Origin: Candidatus Kuenenia stuttgartensis
Lineage (GTDB): Bacteria > Pseudomonadota > Alphaproteobacteria > SMXS01
Direction of reading: 5' to 3'
Length of the DNA stretch: 58,665 nucleotides
Assembly: GCA_943329845.2 (NCBI GenBank)
Contig: CALQFM020000019.1
Coordinates: 1-58,665, forward strand
Within the stretch, counting starts at the first letter, position 1, and each line of letters starts with the position of its first letter. The translations under genes and the position numbers were made by a program. Shown in pieces: positions 33,108-41,816 of this stretch. The notes below the pieces were generated by a model. That model was not told the DNA's origin and searched no databases. It saw only the letters and a program-made list of their open reading frames with translations.

Positions 33108-34454
33108 ATGAACAAGCCAGCCGGCACGCACGAGTCTTACGCCGCGCGCTTCGTCAGTGAGATTTTCCCTGAGCGCTACAAGCGCGGCGCCCTGCACGGC
33201 GAGCGCTACACCTCGGCCGACTTCTTCGCCCGCGAGTGGGAGAACGTCTGGACCAAGGTCTGGCTGGTGATCGCCCGTACCGCAGAAATCCCGGAGGCCG
33301 GCGATTTCGTCGTCGAGGACATCGGCCCCGAATCCATCCTGGTGGTGCGCCAGGAGGACGGCGGCATCCGGGCGTTCTACAACGTGTGCCAGCACCGCGG
33401 GAACCGGCTGGTGCAGCCGGCAGAAGGCTCCATGCCGTCCTTCACCTGCGACTACCACAGCTGGACCTGGGGCATCGACGGCAGCCTGGTGTCGGTGCAG
33501 GACGAGGGCGATTTCTCTGAAGGCAGCCCGTGCGGCACCGTCCGGCTGGAGGAGATGAAATGCGAGGTGTTCGCCGGATTCTTCTTCGTCAACATGGACA
33601 AGGACGGCATATCCCTGAAGGACTATCTCGGCCCGATCTGGGACCGCTGGCAGGTCTATCCGGTCGAGAACATGACGCGGGTGCAGGCGCTGACCGTCAG
33701 CCTGCCCAGCAACTGGAAGGCGCTGCACGACAATTTCAGCGAGGTCTATCACTTCGCCACGGTGCACGCGCCTTACCTCGACTACCTGGAGGACGACTTC
33801 CGCGACATCAGCTGCGAGATCTTCGACCAGGGCCATACGGTGATGCACATGAAGGGCGGCCTGCCCTCGGCACACTATCTCGACAGCGACCTGCCGCCGA
33901 TCAGCGAGCAGCTCGGCGCCGAGCTGAGGCGCTGGGACCTGGACCCCGCCGATTTCACCGACCGGCCGACCGAGACGCGGCTGGCGCTGCAGCGGCAGAA
34001 GCGCACGCTGGGTCCCGCGCGCGGCCACACGCACTACGAGAAGATGAGCGACAGCCAGCTCACAGACAGCCACCACTATACCATCTTCCCGAATTTCTCG
34101 GCCGGCATGCTGGCCGACGGCATCCTGTTCCATCGGCTGCGGCCCCATGCGACCGACCCGAACCAGTCCTATTACGATGTGTTCTACTACGCCTCCGGAG
34201 ACGACGCGTTCAGCAGCATGTCGACGGCGGCTGGCGGCGGCCTCGCCGAGGCCGAGCGCGAATATGTGGCGTTCGGCGAGAAGAGCCTGGGCGCCCTGCT
34301 CGACGGCGACGTCGGCACCATGGCGACCCAGCAGAAGGGACTGCGCTCACGCGGCTATCGCGGCGGCGTGCTCGCCGACCAGGAATACCGGCTGGCGTTC
34401 TACCATCACATGATCGACCGCTACATGGCGGGATACAGGCCGGGGAAGCCCTAG
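33108..34454 (+). CDS. Rieske non-heme iron oxygenase, large subunit 2
   Basis: A 448-residue Rieske oxygenase alpha subunit. The cluster motif is CQHRGNRL with CDYHSWTW (C-x-H, then C-x2-H), and the iron site is DNFSEVYHFATVHA (His-x4-His). The last part has HHYTIFPNFSAGMLADG, the usual strand before the third iron ligand. The ATG at 33108 has CGGAGGTG upstream, an excellent ribosome site. It is co-oriented with the Tat flavoprotein gene and convergent with a ferredoxin gene, with stops overlapping by four bases. It is a distant relative of the oxygenase at 25192, so two separate hydroxylation steps are likely. Confidence 0.93.
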   Translation: MNKPAGTHESYAARFVSEIFPERYKRGALHGERYTSADFFAREWENVWTKVWLVIARTAEIPEAGDFVVEDIGPESILVVRQEDGGIRAFYNVCQHRGNRLVQPAEGSMPSFTCDYHSWTWGIDGSLVSVQDEGDFSEGSPCGTVRLEEMKCEVFAGFFFVNMDKDGISLKDYLGPIWDRWQVYPVENMTRVQALTVSLPSNWKALHDNFSEVYHFATVHAPYLDYLEDDFRDISCEIFDQGHTVMHMKGGLPSAHYLDSDLPPISEQLGAELRRWDLDPADFTDRPTETRLALQRQKRTLGPARGHTHYEKMSDSQLTDSHHYTIFPNFSAGMLADGILFHRLRPHATDPNQSYYDVFYYASGDDAFSSMSTAAGGGLAEAEREYVAFGEKSLGALLDGDVGTMATQQKGLRSRGYRGGVLADQEYRLAFYHHMIDRYMAGYRPGKP

Positions 34455-34771
34455 AACTGCGCTTCGGGCAGCCGGATCACCAGGCCGTCCACCTCCGCGG
34501 TCATCTCGATCTGGCAGGTCAGGCGGCTGCACGGCAGCACGTCGACGGCGCAGGACAGCATGTCCTGCTCCTCCTCGGACGGCGGCGCGAGCCGCGGCGC
34601 CCAGGCTTCGTCCACATAGCCGTGACAGGTGGCGCAGGACAGGCACCCGCCGCACTCGCCCATGATGCCGGGAATCAGCGCGTCAGTGGCCGCCTTCATC
34701 ACCGAGCGGCCGGCTTCGGCGTCGAGGATGTGTTCGGCGCCCGAGGCGTCGATGACGATCAGTTTCACCAT
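34451..34771 (-). CDS. 2Fe-2S ferredoxin (adrenodoxin/putidaredoxin type)
   Basis: A 106-residue [2Fe-2S] ferredoxin. The cluster loop is GECGGCLSCATCHGYV (C-x5-C-x2-C pattern of the vertebrate-type family), with the last cysteine in DVLPCSRLTCQI, of which CSRLTCQ is the hallmark. The acidic stretch EEEQDML is the usual P450-contact helix. It lies four bases after the P450 gene on the same strand, so it is that enzyme's electron donor. A matching ferredoxin reductase is not in this window. Confidence 0.93.
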   Translation of the reverse strand: MVKLIVIDASGAEHILDAEAGRSVMKAATDALIPGIMGECGGCLSCATCHGYVDEAWAPRLAPPSEEEQDMLSCAVDVLPCSRLTCQIEMTAEVDGLVIRLPEAQF

Positions 34772-34775
34772 GCGC

Positions 34776-35999
34776 TCAAGCCTGCCAGACCAGCGGCAGA
34801 TCGACCACCGTGCCGACGATGCCGTAGAGCACTTTCGGCGTCCGGCCGGGCGCGATGTCGAAGTCGGGAATGCGCGACAGCCACTCCTCGAGGAAGATGC
34901 GCAGCTCGGCCCGCGCCAGCAGCGAGCCGGGGCAACGATGGACGCCGGCGCCGAAGGTGGAGTGGATGCCGATGCGGCGGTTGAAGTCCACGTCGAGCGG
35001 GCATTGATAGGCCCGGTCGTCGAGGCCGTGCAGCATGGTCGGCACCAGGATCAGGTCGCCTTCCTTGAAGGTCACGCCCTGGAATTCCATGTCCCGGATC
35101 ACTGTGCGCGGGATCGCGACCAGCGGGAAGCGCCGCAGGAACTCCTCCACCGCCGGCGGGATCATCGCCGGATCGGCGACGAGCTGGCGTCGGTGGTCCG
35201 GATTCCGGGCGAGGAACATCATCAGGAACCCCAGCACCGACACGACCGTGTCGAGCCCGGCGATCAGCACCTGCATGCACAGTTCGAACGCCTCGCCGTC
35301 GGTCATGGGCCGGCCGTCGATGCTGCCGGCCAGGAACTGGCTGAACAGATCGTCGCCCGGGTTCTTCCGGCGCTCCAGCAGCACCGGCATCAGATAGTCG
35401 TAGAAACCCTGGTTGACCTCTTCCGGCGTCATCGACCCGTCGGGCCGGTTCACCTGCTCGGACAGCGCCTTGAGCTTGATGCGGTCCTCGACCGGCAGAT
35501 TGACCATCTTCAGGAACAGGCTGATCGGCAGCAGCTCGGCGAATTCCGAGGCAAACTCGCAGTGCCCTCTCGCGCGGAACGCCTCGATCAGCGACACGGT
35601 CAGCTCGCGGATCGACGGCTCCAGCCCGCGCACCACCTTGGGCGACAGGCCGTGGTTGATCAGGTTGCGGAACGGCCGGTGCTCGGGCGGGTCGAGCGAG
35701 GTGGGCAGCACGCGGATCGCCTCGTTGCGCTCCACCGGCAGCAGGATGTTGCGCGACGAGAACAGGTCGTGGTCGGCGTAAATGGTATGGATGTCCTCGC
35801 CACGGGTGGCGATCCAGTGGCCGCCATTGTACGGCGTCCAGACGAAGTCCGGGCGGCCTTCGCCCTGCAGCTTCTTCCAGTATTCGAAGAAGTCCTCTTC
35901 GGGCGCCGGCTGGGCGAACAGGTCGAAATCGATGACGCATTCCGCTGGCACATGTGCCGGCACGTCCGACTTGCGGAACAGTTCTGTGGCTTCGGCCAT
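34776..35999 (-). CDS. Cytochrome P450 (bacterial class I, P450cam-like)
   Basis: A 407-residue soluble P450. The I-helix motif is LIAGLDTVVS, the K-helix E-x-x-R is EEFLRR, and the heme loop is FGAGVHRCPGSLLAR with the cysteine thiolate. LPISLFLKMVNLPVEDRIKLKAL resembles the P450cam branch, which hydroxylates terpenoids such as camphor and linalool. The ATG at 35999 (MAEATELF) has GGGGATC upstream. It forms a two-gene operon with the ferredoxin. A terpenoid or steroid-like substrate is plausible but not shown. Confidence 0.93.
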   Translation of the reverse strand: MAEATELFRKSDVPAHVPAECVIDFDLFAQPAPEEDFFEYWKKLQGEGRPDFVWTPYNGGHWIATRGEDIHTIYADHDLFSSRNILLPVERNEAIRVLPTSLDPPEHRPFRNLINHGLSPKVVRGLEPSIRELTVSLIEAFRARGHCEFASEFAELLPISLFLKMVNLPVEDRIKLKALSEQVNRPDGSMTPEEVNQGFYDYLMPVLLERRKNPGDDLFSQFLAGSIDGRPMTDGEAFELCMQVLIAGLDTVVSVLGFLMMFLARNPDHRRQLVADPAMIPPAVEEFLRRFPLVAIPRTVIRDMEFQGVTFKEGDLILVPTMLHGLDDRAYQCPLDVDFNRRIGIHSTFGAGVHRCPGSLLARAELRIFLEEWLSRIPDFDIAPGRTPKVLYGIVGTVVDLPLVWQA

Positions 36000-36078
36000 G
36001 ATGATCCCCGGTTCAGCGTTTCCCGGTCGAACTCTAGCATCACGCCAGACCATCCCGCCATCGGTTACATAACGATTG

Positions 36079-36480
36079 TCATGAACTTATCAACCGCGCC
36101 GCGGCGACGCCCGCCACCGAGCAGATCATGGTCAGCACCGCGCCCCACAGCATGTCGGCCACGGTAATCGCCAAGGTCCAGTGCTTCAAGGTCGCCAGGT
36201 TGGTCAGGTCGTAGGTCCCATACGCCATCAGACCCAGCAGGAAGCCGCAGATCGCGGCGGTCTTCAGCGACTGGGCCGCGATCCCCGGCGCCATGGCGAA
36301 GAACAGCACGCCGCCCAGATAGAATACGTAGAACGCGATCGCGGCCGGGATATTGAAGGGCTCGCGGAGCAACCCGCCGATCTGGCCGTGATAGAAGCCG
36401 CGCGCCACCACCCCCAACCACAGCAGGTCGAGTGCGAGGAACACGACGCCGGCAGCGGCATAAGCCCAGACATAGATCAT
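36079..36480 (-). CDS. DUF2177-family membrane protein
   Basis: A 133-residue hydrophobic protein with four predicted membrane helices (AYAAAGVVFLALDLLWLGVV, PAAIAFYVFYLGGVLFFAMA, TAAICGFLLGLMAYGTYDLT, AVADMLWGAVL-type segment). The motifs YVWAYAAAG, LDLLWLG, FYHGQIGGLL and YGTYDLTNLATL match DUF2177, a widespread inner-membrane family of unknown function. The ATG at 36480 has GGAGGAAAG upstream; the reading to 36549 is not needed. It lies downstream of the VOC-2 terminator and upstream of the P450 on the same strand. Confidence 0.85.
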   Translation of the reverse strand: MIYVWAYAAAGVVFLALDLLWLGVVARGFYHGQIGGLLREPFNIPAAIAFYVFYLGGVLFFAMAPGIAAQSLKTAAICGFLLGLMAYGTYDLTNLATLKHWTLAITVADMLWGAVLTMICSVAGVAAARLISS

Positions 36481-36575
36481 CAGCTTTCCTCCCTTTGGCA
36501 CCACGGATGATACGCGTGGGACGCCGGGACGGATCGTCGCACACGACACCGGCGCGACGCTCGGGCCAAATCAAA

Positions 36576-36597
36576 ACGGCCCGCCGAGGCGGGCCGT
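36576..36597 (-). terminator. Terminator of VOC paralogue 2
   Basis: Stem ACGGCCCGCC with GGCGGGCCGT (36576-36597), read on the minus strand into TTTTGATTT. It is 40 bases after the VOC stop. Confidence 0.82.
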
Positions 36598-36636
36598 CCG
36601 AACTAATCCGTCACCGGATTACATGGTCATGCCAAA

Positions 36637-37164
36637 TTACATAGTCATGATCGGGTTGTCGCCCGGCTTGAACAGCTCGTGGGCGCGCTTCCACTGGGCG
36701 AAGGTGCCCAGGATGTGCTTGGGGTCGCCGTGCAGTTCGGTGAAACCGCCACTGACCGAGCGGGTGTCGAAGTAGCAGGCGTCGACCTCGTCGGCATACA
36801 GCCGGCAGGCGTCGACGAAACCGGCGTCCTGCAGGCGCTTGTACTCGGCCTCGAAGTCGTGCACCAGCAGGCCGAGGTGGTGATAGCCTTCCTCGCCCGC
36901 CTTGTACATGTCGCGGTAGATCGACGGCTTGTCGTCATGCTGCTGGATGAACTGGATCATCATGTCGCCCAGATAGCCGAACGCATAGGACACGTCGGCC
37001 TCGATGTCCTGGCCGCGGTAGTGGAACTTGTCGGTGACGTGATGCGGCACCATGACGAACGGGCCCGCATAATACAGCTTCGCCCACTTGTTGATCGACG
37101 CTTCCAGGTCGTTCACGTAGTACGCGTACTGGAATATCGGATATTGCGATAACAACGCTGCCAT
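36637..37164 (-). CDS. VOC-superfamily protein, paralogue 2
   Basis: A 175-residue VOC protein beginning with the paired-module strand FQYAYYVNDLEASINKWAKL. It shares IQFIQQHDDKPSIYRDMYKA and EGYHHLGLLVHDF with the proteins at 1984-2520 and 44499-45086; the closing acidic strand is SGGFTELHGD, typical of this paralogue group. It stands alone with its own terminator. Upstream at 37255-37266 is a perfect palindrome ACATGCGCATGT. Reaction unknown; a role on a catabolic intermediate is likely from context. Confidence 0.82.
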   Translation of the reverse strand: MAALLSQYPIFQYAYYVNDLEASINKWAKLYYAGPFVMVPHHVTDKFHYRGQDIEADVSYAFGYLGDMMIQFIQQHDDKPSIYRDMYKAGEEGYHHLGLLVHDFEAEYKRLQDAGFVDACRLYADEVDACYFDTRSVSGGFTELHGDPKHILGTFAQWKRAHELFKPGDNPIMTM

Positions 37165-37545
37165 CTGAATCTCTCCCCATGATGACCGGTCTTCCGGGGC
37201 GGAACTGTTGCACCAAAACCGGGCGCGGAAAAGCCCCTTCGTCAGCTAACATTCACATGCGCATGTCATTATGTGGCCATAGGCGCGAACGAACGGTGCG
37301 GAAACGCCATGACCAGACTTTGGCAACGGGAAATCCTGTTTCCTATGATAATACAATCTCTATGGGCGGTTTATCCACTAGTCCTCTCATGGTTCTTTGC
37401 GGGTAGGATGCGTGCGAGTCGCGAAGCGGCCGGCGTTTTCTTGGAATGGCAGAGAAACGTGATTGTCTGTGGCGAAATCCGGACCAGTTTGCGCTAAGTT
37501 CCCACCGGTCGCCCGCCACATCGGATCTTTTGGTCAACATCGTTC
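37165..37545. other. Intergenic space between VOC paralogue 2 and the RND operon
   Basis: About 380 bases between divergent genes. It holds the palindrome at 37255-37266; the rest is less GC-rich than the genes and contains no reading frame with coding character. It presumably holds both promoters, but I see no convincing -35/-10 pair. Confidence 0.5.
37255..37266. promoter_or_regulatory. Perfect 12-bp palindrome ACATGCGCATGT upstream of VOC paralogue 2
   Basis: Fully symmetric, 91 bases before the VOC start. A similar site, TCATGC-GT-GCATGA, lies before VOC paralogue 3 at 45108-45121. The shared ATGC...GCAT half-sites suggest a common regulator, but spacing differs by two bases. Confidence 0.4.
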
Positions 37546-38709
37546 ATGAACGTCACCGAACTCAGACACTCGCGCCGTAACCAGGCCATTGCCGCTACGG
37601 TGCTATTGGCCATCATCGCCTTGCTGTGGTGGCTATTCGGCACCGGCAAGAAGGAAATGCCGCCGCCGCCACCGGTACCCGTCGGCGTGGTCCGCGCGGA
37701 GCAGCGCGACGTGGCGCACATGGCAAGCGGCATCGGCACCGTGGAATCCCTGCATAACGTCACCCTGCGTCCGCAGGTCGAGGGCGTGCTGGCCGAGGTG
37801 CTGTTCCAGGAAGGCCAGATGGTCCGCAAGGGCGATCTGCTGGCGCGCATCGACGACCGGTCTTTGGCGGCGGCGCTCGCGCAGACGCAGGCCGAGAAGG
37901 CCCGCAACCAGGCCCAGCTCCGGGCTGCCGAGCAGGATCTGACCCGCTATCAGAACCTGGTGAAGGAAGAGGCGATCTCGCGCCAGACCGTCGAGCAGCA
38001 GCAAGGCACCGTCGGCGAGTTGCAAGCCACGGTCAACGCCAACGACGCCGCTATCGCCGCCGCCCAGGTTCAGATGTCCTATACCCGAATCACCGCTCCC
38101 GTCAGCGGCCGCGTCGGCCTGCGCCGGGTCGATCCCGGAAATCTGGTCCGCGCGAGCGATAGCGATGGGCTGGTGACGGTGACCCAGATCGCGCCGATCT
38201 CGGTGGTGTTCTCGCTGCCCCAGACGATGGTGCCCAGCATCCAGCCGCTGCTGAAGCAGCAAGGCGGCGCATTGGTCACGGCCTTTGACCGCGACAAGGG
38301 CACCAGGCTCGCAGACGGCCGGCTGACCATGATCGACAACCAGATCGACACCACGACGGGCACCATCAAGCTGCGCGCCGAGTTCGACAACGCCGACGGC
38401 TCGCTGTGGCCCGGCCAGTTCGTTACCGTGCGGCTGCAGATCGGCCTGAGCGCGAAGGCGACGGTCGTATCGCCCCGCGCAGTCAAGCAGGGACTGGATG
38501 GCCCGTTCGTGTTCCGCGTGAACAACGGCAAGGCCGAGGTGGTGCCGGTAACCGTGGGCTACACCACCGACCAGGAAGCCATCATTACCAAGGGCATCGC
38601 GCCGGGCGAGACCATCGTGTCCGATGGCCAGTCACGGTTGAAGAATGGCGCGCCGGTGAAGATCGTCGAGGGAGCCGGTGGCGGCGCCGTGGCGGAGGGG
38701 ACGCATTGA
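37546..38709 (+). CDS. RND efflux periplasmic adaptor (membrane fusion protein)
   Basis: A 387-residue HlyD/AcrA-type adaptor. One N-terminal membrane segment, AIAATVLLAIIALLWWLFG, is followed by a proline stretch and the biotinyl-lipoyl core VTLRPQVEGVLAEVLFQEGQMVRKGDLLARID, an alpha-hairpin with coiled-coil character (SLAAALAQTQAEKARNQAQL) and the beta-barrel. There is no lipobox, so it is anchored by the helix as in MdtA relatives. The ribosome site is weak. Its stop overlaps the permease start (TTGA). The complex exports drugs, solvents or metabolites. Confidence 0.92.
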   Translation: MNVTELRHSRRNQAIAATVLLAIIALLWWLFGTGKKEMPPPPPVPVGVVRAEQRDVAHMASGIGTVESLHNVTLRPQVEGVLAEVLFQEGQMVRKGDLLARIDDRSLAAALAQTQAEKARNQAQLRAAEQDLTRYQNLVKEEAISRQTVEQQQGTVGELQATVNANDAAIAAAQVQMSYTRITAPVSGRVGLRRVDPGNLVRASDSDGLVTVTQIAPISVVFSLPQTMVPSIQPLLKQQGGALVTAFDRDKGTRLADGRLTMIDNQIDTTTGTIKLRAEFDNADGSLWPGQFVTVRLQIGLSAKATVVSPRAVKQGLDGPFVFRVNNGKAEVVPVTVGYTTDQEAIITKGIAPGETIVSDGQSRLKNGAPVKIVEGAGGGAVAEGTH

Positions 38710-41700
38710 CCGTAAAGCCAGGCATCTCGGTCTGGTTCATCCGCCACCCCATCGCCACCTTCCTGCTGGCGCTGGCGGTGGTGGCGCTGGGCGCCGTGGC
38801 GTTCCCCCAGCTTCCCATCGCCCCGCTGCCGCAAGCCGAGTTTCCGACCCTGAGCATCAGCGCGCGGCTGCCCGGCGCCAGCCCGGAGACGATGGCCTCG
38901 GCCGTGGCGACGCCGCTCGAGGCCGAGCTCAGCTCGGTCCCCGGCATCACCGAGATGACCTCGAGCAGCGCTCTGGGCAGCACCGGCATTACCCTGCAGT
39001 TCTCGCTCGACAAGGACATCGACGTCGCCGCGCAGGAAGTCCAGGCGGCGATCAACTCGGTGTCCGGCCGGCTGCCGTCCGACATGCCCAGCCTGCCCAC
39101 CTGGCGCAAGGTGAATCCGGCCGACGCGCCGATCCTGATCCTGAGCGTGCAGTCGAAACTGATGCCGCTCAACGAGCTGAGCGATATCGCCGACACCCTG
39201 ATCGGCCGGCAGATCAGCCAGATCGACGGCGTCGGCGAATTGAACTTCACCGGCCAGAAGAAGCCGGCCATGCGCATTCAGGCCTCGCCCGAGAGGCTGG
39301 CGGCCTATGGCATCACCCTGGCCGACCTGCGAGAAGTGATTCGGAAGAGCAGCATCAACCAGGCCAAGGGCGCCATTTACGGGCGCGACCGGGTGACGAC
39401 GCTGGAGACCAACGACCAGATACTCACGCCCGGCGAATACGACATGCTTCCGGTCGCCTACCGGGACGGGCGGCCGGTGCTGTTGAAGGACGTGGCCAAG
39501 GTCAGCTTCGGCTCCGAGAACGATTATGTGCAGGCGTGGCAATACGGCGAGCCGGGCGTGAACTTCATCATCCGCCGCCAGCCAGATGCCAACATCGTCG
39601 AGACCGTCGACCGGATCATGGAGGCGCTGCCGAAGCTGCAGGAGACCCTGCCGGCCAGCGTCGAGGTCAAGGTGCTGAACGACCGGACGCGCACCATCCG
39701 GTCGACCCTGCACGAAGTGGAGGTCACCCTGGTCGTCACCACGATCATGGTGATCCTGGTGATGGGCCTGTTCCTGCGGCAGCTTTCCGCGACCCTGATC
39801 GTCGGCGCAGTGCTTGGCGTGGCGCTGATTTCCACCTGTGCCGCCATGTACGCGCTGGGATTCAGCCTCAACAACCTGACCCTGGTGGCGCTGGTGATTG
39901 CCGTCGGCTTCATCGTCGATGACGCCATCGTAGTGATCGAGAACATCCACCGGCACCAGGAAGCGGGCGAGGGCATGGTCGAGGCGGCGCTCAGGGGATC
40001 GTCGCAGATCGGCTTCACCGTGGTGTCGATCAGCTTCTCGCTGATCGCCGCGTTCATCCCGCTGCTGTTCATGGGTGGCATCGTCGGCCGGCTGTTCCGC
40101 GAGTTCGCGTTGACCGTCACCGCCGCCATCCTGGTCTCGGTGGTGATGTCGCTGACGCTCGCCCCCATGCTGGCCTCGCGCTTCATGAAGCCGCAGAAGC
40201 ACGATCGGGACCGGCCCGGCTTTTCCGAGCGGCTGCTTTCCAGCTATTCGCGCGGCATCGACTGGGTGCTGGCCCACCAGAGATTCATGCTGGGCGTGTT
40301 CGGCATGACGCTGGTGATCGCCGTCGCCAGCTATGCGCTGGTGCCGAAGGGCTTCTTCCCGCTACAGGACACCGCCTTCGTGTTCGGCACGACCCAGGCA
40401 GCCGACGACGTGTCCTACGGCGACATGGTCAAGAAGCACAAGCAGCTGGCCGAGATCGTCGGCAAGGATCCGGCGGTCATGCGCTTCGGCATGGCCGTGG
40501 GACAAACCGCCGGCAGCGCCACCATGGCCAATGGCCGCTTCTTCATCGTGCTGAAGGACCCCGGTGATCGCGACGTGGACGCCGAAGGCTTCATCGCCCG
40601 GCTTCGGCCGCAACTCGCCCAGATTCCGGGCATCATGCTGATCCTGCGCACGGCCCAGGACATCAATATCGGCTCCGGCTTCAGCAAGGCCCAGTACCTG
40701 TTCGTGCTCCGCGGCAACGACAGCCAGGAGCTGGGCGTCTGGGCCAACCGGCTGACCGAAAAGCTGGCCACCATTCCCGGCTTCGCCGACGTGTCCAACG
40801 ACCTGCAGATGGGCGCCGCGGTCACCCGCATCACCATCGACCGCACCGCGGCAGCCCGCTTCGGCATCGCCGCCGAGGACGTGGACCAGCTGCTCTACAA
40901 CGCCTTCGGCCAGCGCCAGATCAGCGAGTTCCAGACCGAGACCAACCAGTACAAGGTGATCCTCGAGATCGACCAGAACCAGCGCGGCACCGCGGAAAGC
41001 CTCCATTATTTCTATCTGCGCTCGCCGCTGACCGGCCAGATGGTGCCGCTGTCGTCGATCGCCAGGGTAGAGCCGCCACGGGCCGGGCCTGTACAGATCA
41101 CCCATGACGGCATGTTCCCGTCGGTGAACGTGTCGTTCAACCTGGCAAAGGGAACCGCGCTGGGCGACGCGGTGAAGCTGGTGCAGCAGGCGCAGCTCGA
41201 CCTGGGCATGCCGGGCTCGATCACCGGCTCGTTCCGCGGCAGCGCCGAGGCGTTCCAGACCTCGCTGGCCAGCCAGCCCTACCTGATCCTGGCCGCGCTG
41301 CTGGCGGTCTACATCATCCTTGGCGTGCTCTATGAGAGCTTCGTCCACCCGCTAACCATCCTGTCGACGCTGCCGTCGGCCGGCATCGGCGCCATCCTGT
41401 TCCTATGGGTGCTGGGCTTCGATTTCTCGATCATGGCGATGATCGGCCTGGTGCTTCTGATCGGCATCGTCAAGAAAAACGGCATCCTGATGGTGGACTT
41501 CGCGCTGGACGCCCAGCGCCAGCACGGCCTGCCGCCCGAGGAGGCGATCCGCCAGGCCTGCCTGGTCCGTTTCCGGCCGATCATGATGACCTCAATCGCC
41601 GCCGCGCTGGGCGCCGTGCCGCTGGCACTGGGCCTGGGCACCGGCGCCGAGCTGCGCCAGCCGCTGGGCGTCGCCGTGATCGGCGGCCTGGTGGTGAGCC

Positions 41701-41816
41701 AGATGCTTACCCTGTTCTCGACGCCGGTGATTTACCTGGCGCTGGACCGGCTGTTCCACGGCGCCGCGCGCCAGACCGACCCCACCATTACCGCACCCCA
41801 GAGCCTCGCCCCATGA
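38706..41816 (+). CDS. RND-family efflux permease
   Basis: A 1036-residue permease of the hydrophobe/amphiphile efflux-1 type. It starts at TTG 38706, overlapping the adaptor stop (TTGA) and giving MTVKPGISVWFIRHPIATFLL, the usual first cytoplasmic residues and TM1. The in-frame reading upstream to 38406 lies inside the adaptor gene. TM4 has the proton-relay pair in GFIVDDAIVVIENIHR, and the second half repeats with GIVKKNGILMVDFALDA. Twelve membrane segments and two large periplasmic loops are consistent with MdtB/MdtC-like pumps. The outer-membrane channel gene follows with an ATGA overlap. Confidence 0.94.
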   Translation: MTVKPGISVWFIRHPIATFLLALAVVALGAVAFPQLPIAPLPQAEFPTLSISARLPGASPETMASAVATPLEAELSSVPGITEMTSSSALGSTGITLQFSLDKDIDVAAQEVQAAINSVSGRLPSDMPSLPTWRKVNPADAPILILSVQSKLMPLNELSDIADTLIGRQISQIDGVGELNFTGQKKPAMRIQASPERLAAYGITLADLREVIRKSSINQAKGAIYGRDRVTTLETNDQILTPGEYDMLPVAYRDGRPVLLKDVAKVSFGSENDYVQAWQYGEPGVNFIIRRQPDANIVETVDRIMEALPKLQETLPASVEVKVLNDRTRTIRSTLHEVEVTLVVTTIMVILVMGLFLRQLSATLIVGAVLGVALISTCAAMYALGFSLNNLTLVALVIAVGFIVDDAIVVIENIHRHQEAGEGMVEAALRGSSQIGFTVVSISFSLIAAFIPLLFMGGIVGRLFREFALTVTAAILVSVVMSLTLAPMLASRFMKPQKHDRDRPGFSERLLSSYSRGIDWVLAHQRFMLGVFGMTLVIAVASYALVPKGFFPLQDTAFVFGTTQAADDVSYGDMVKKHKQLAEIVGKDPAVMRFGMAVGQTAGSATMANGRFFIVLKDPGDRDVDAEGFIARLRPQLAQIPGIMLILRTAQDINIGSGFSKAQYLFVLRGNDSQELGVWANRLTEKLATIPGFADVSNDLQMGAAVTRITIDRTAAARFGIAAEDVDQLLYNAFGQRQISEFQTETNQYKVILEIDQNQRGTAESLHYFYLRSPLTGQMVPLSSIARVEPPRAGPVQITHDGMFPSVNVSFNLAKGTALGDAVKLVQQAQLDLGMPGSITGSFRGSAEAFQTSLASQPYLILAALLAVYIILGVLYESFVHPLTILSTLPSAGIGAILFLWVLGFDFSIMAMIGLVLLIGIVKKNGILMVDFALDAQRQHGLPPEEAIRQACLVRFRPIMMTSIAAALGAVPLALGLGTGAELRQPLGVAVIGGLVVSQMLTLFSTPVIYLALDRLFHGAARQTDPTITAPQSLAP

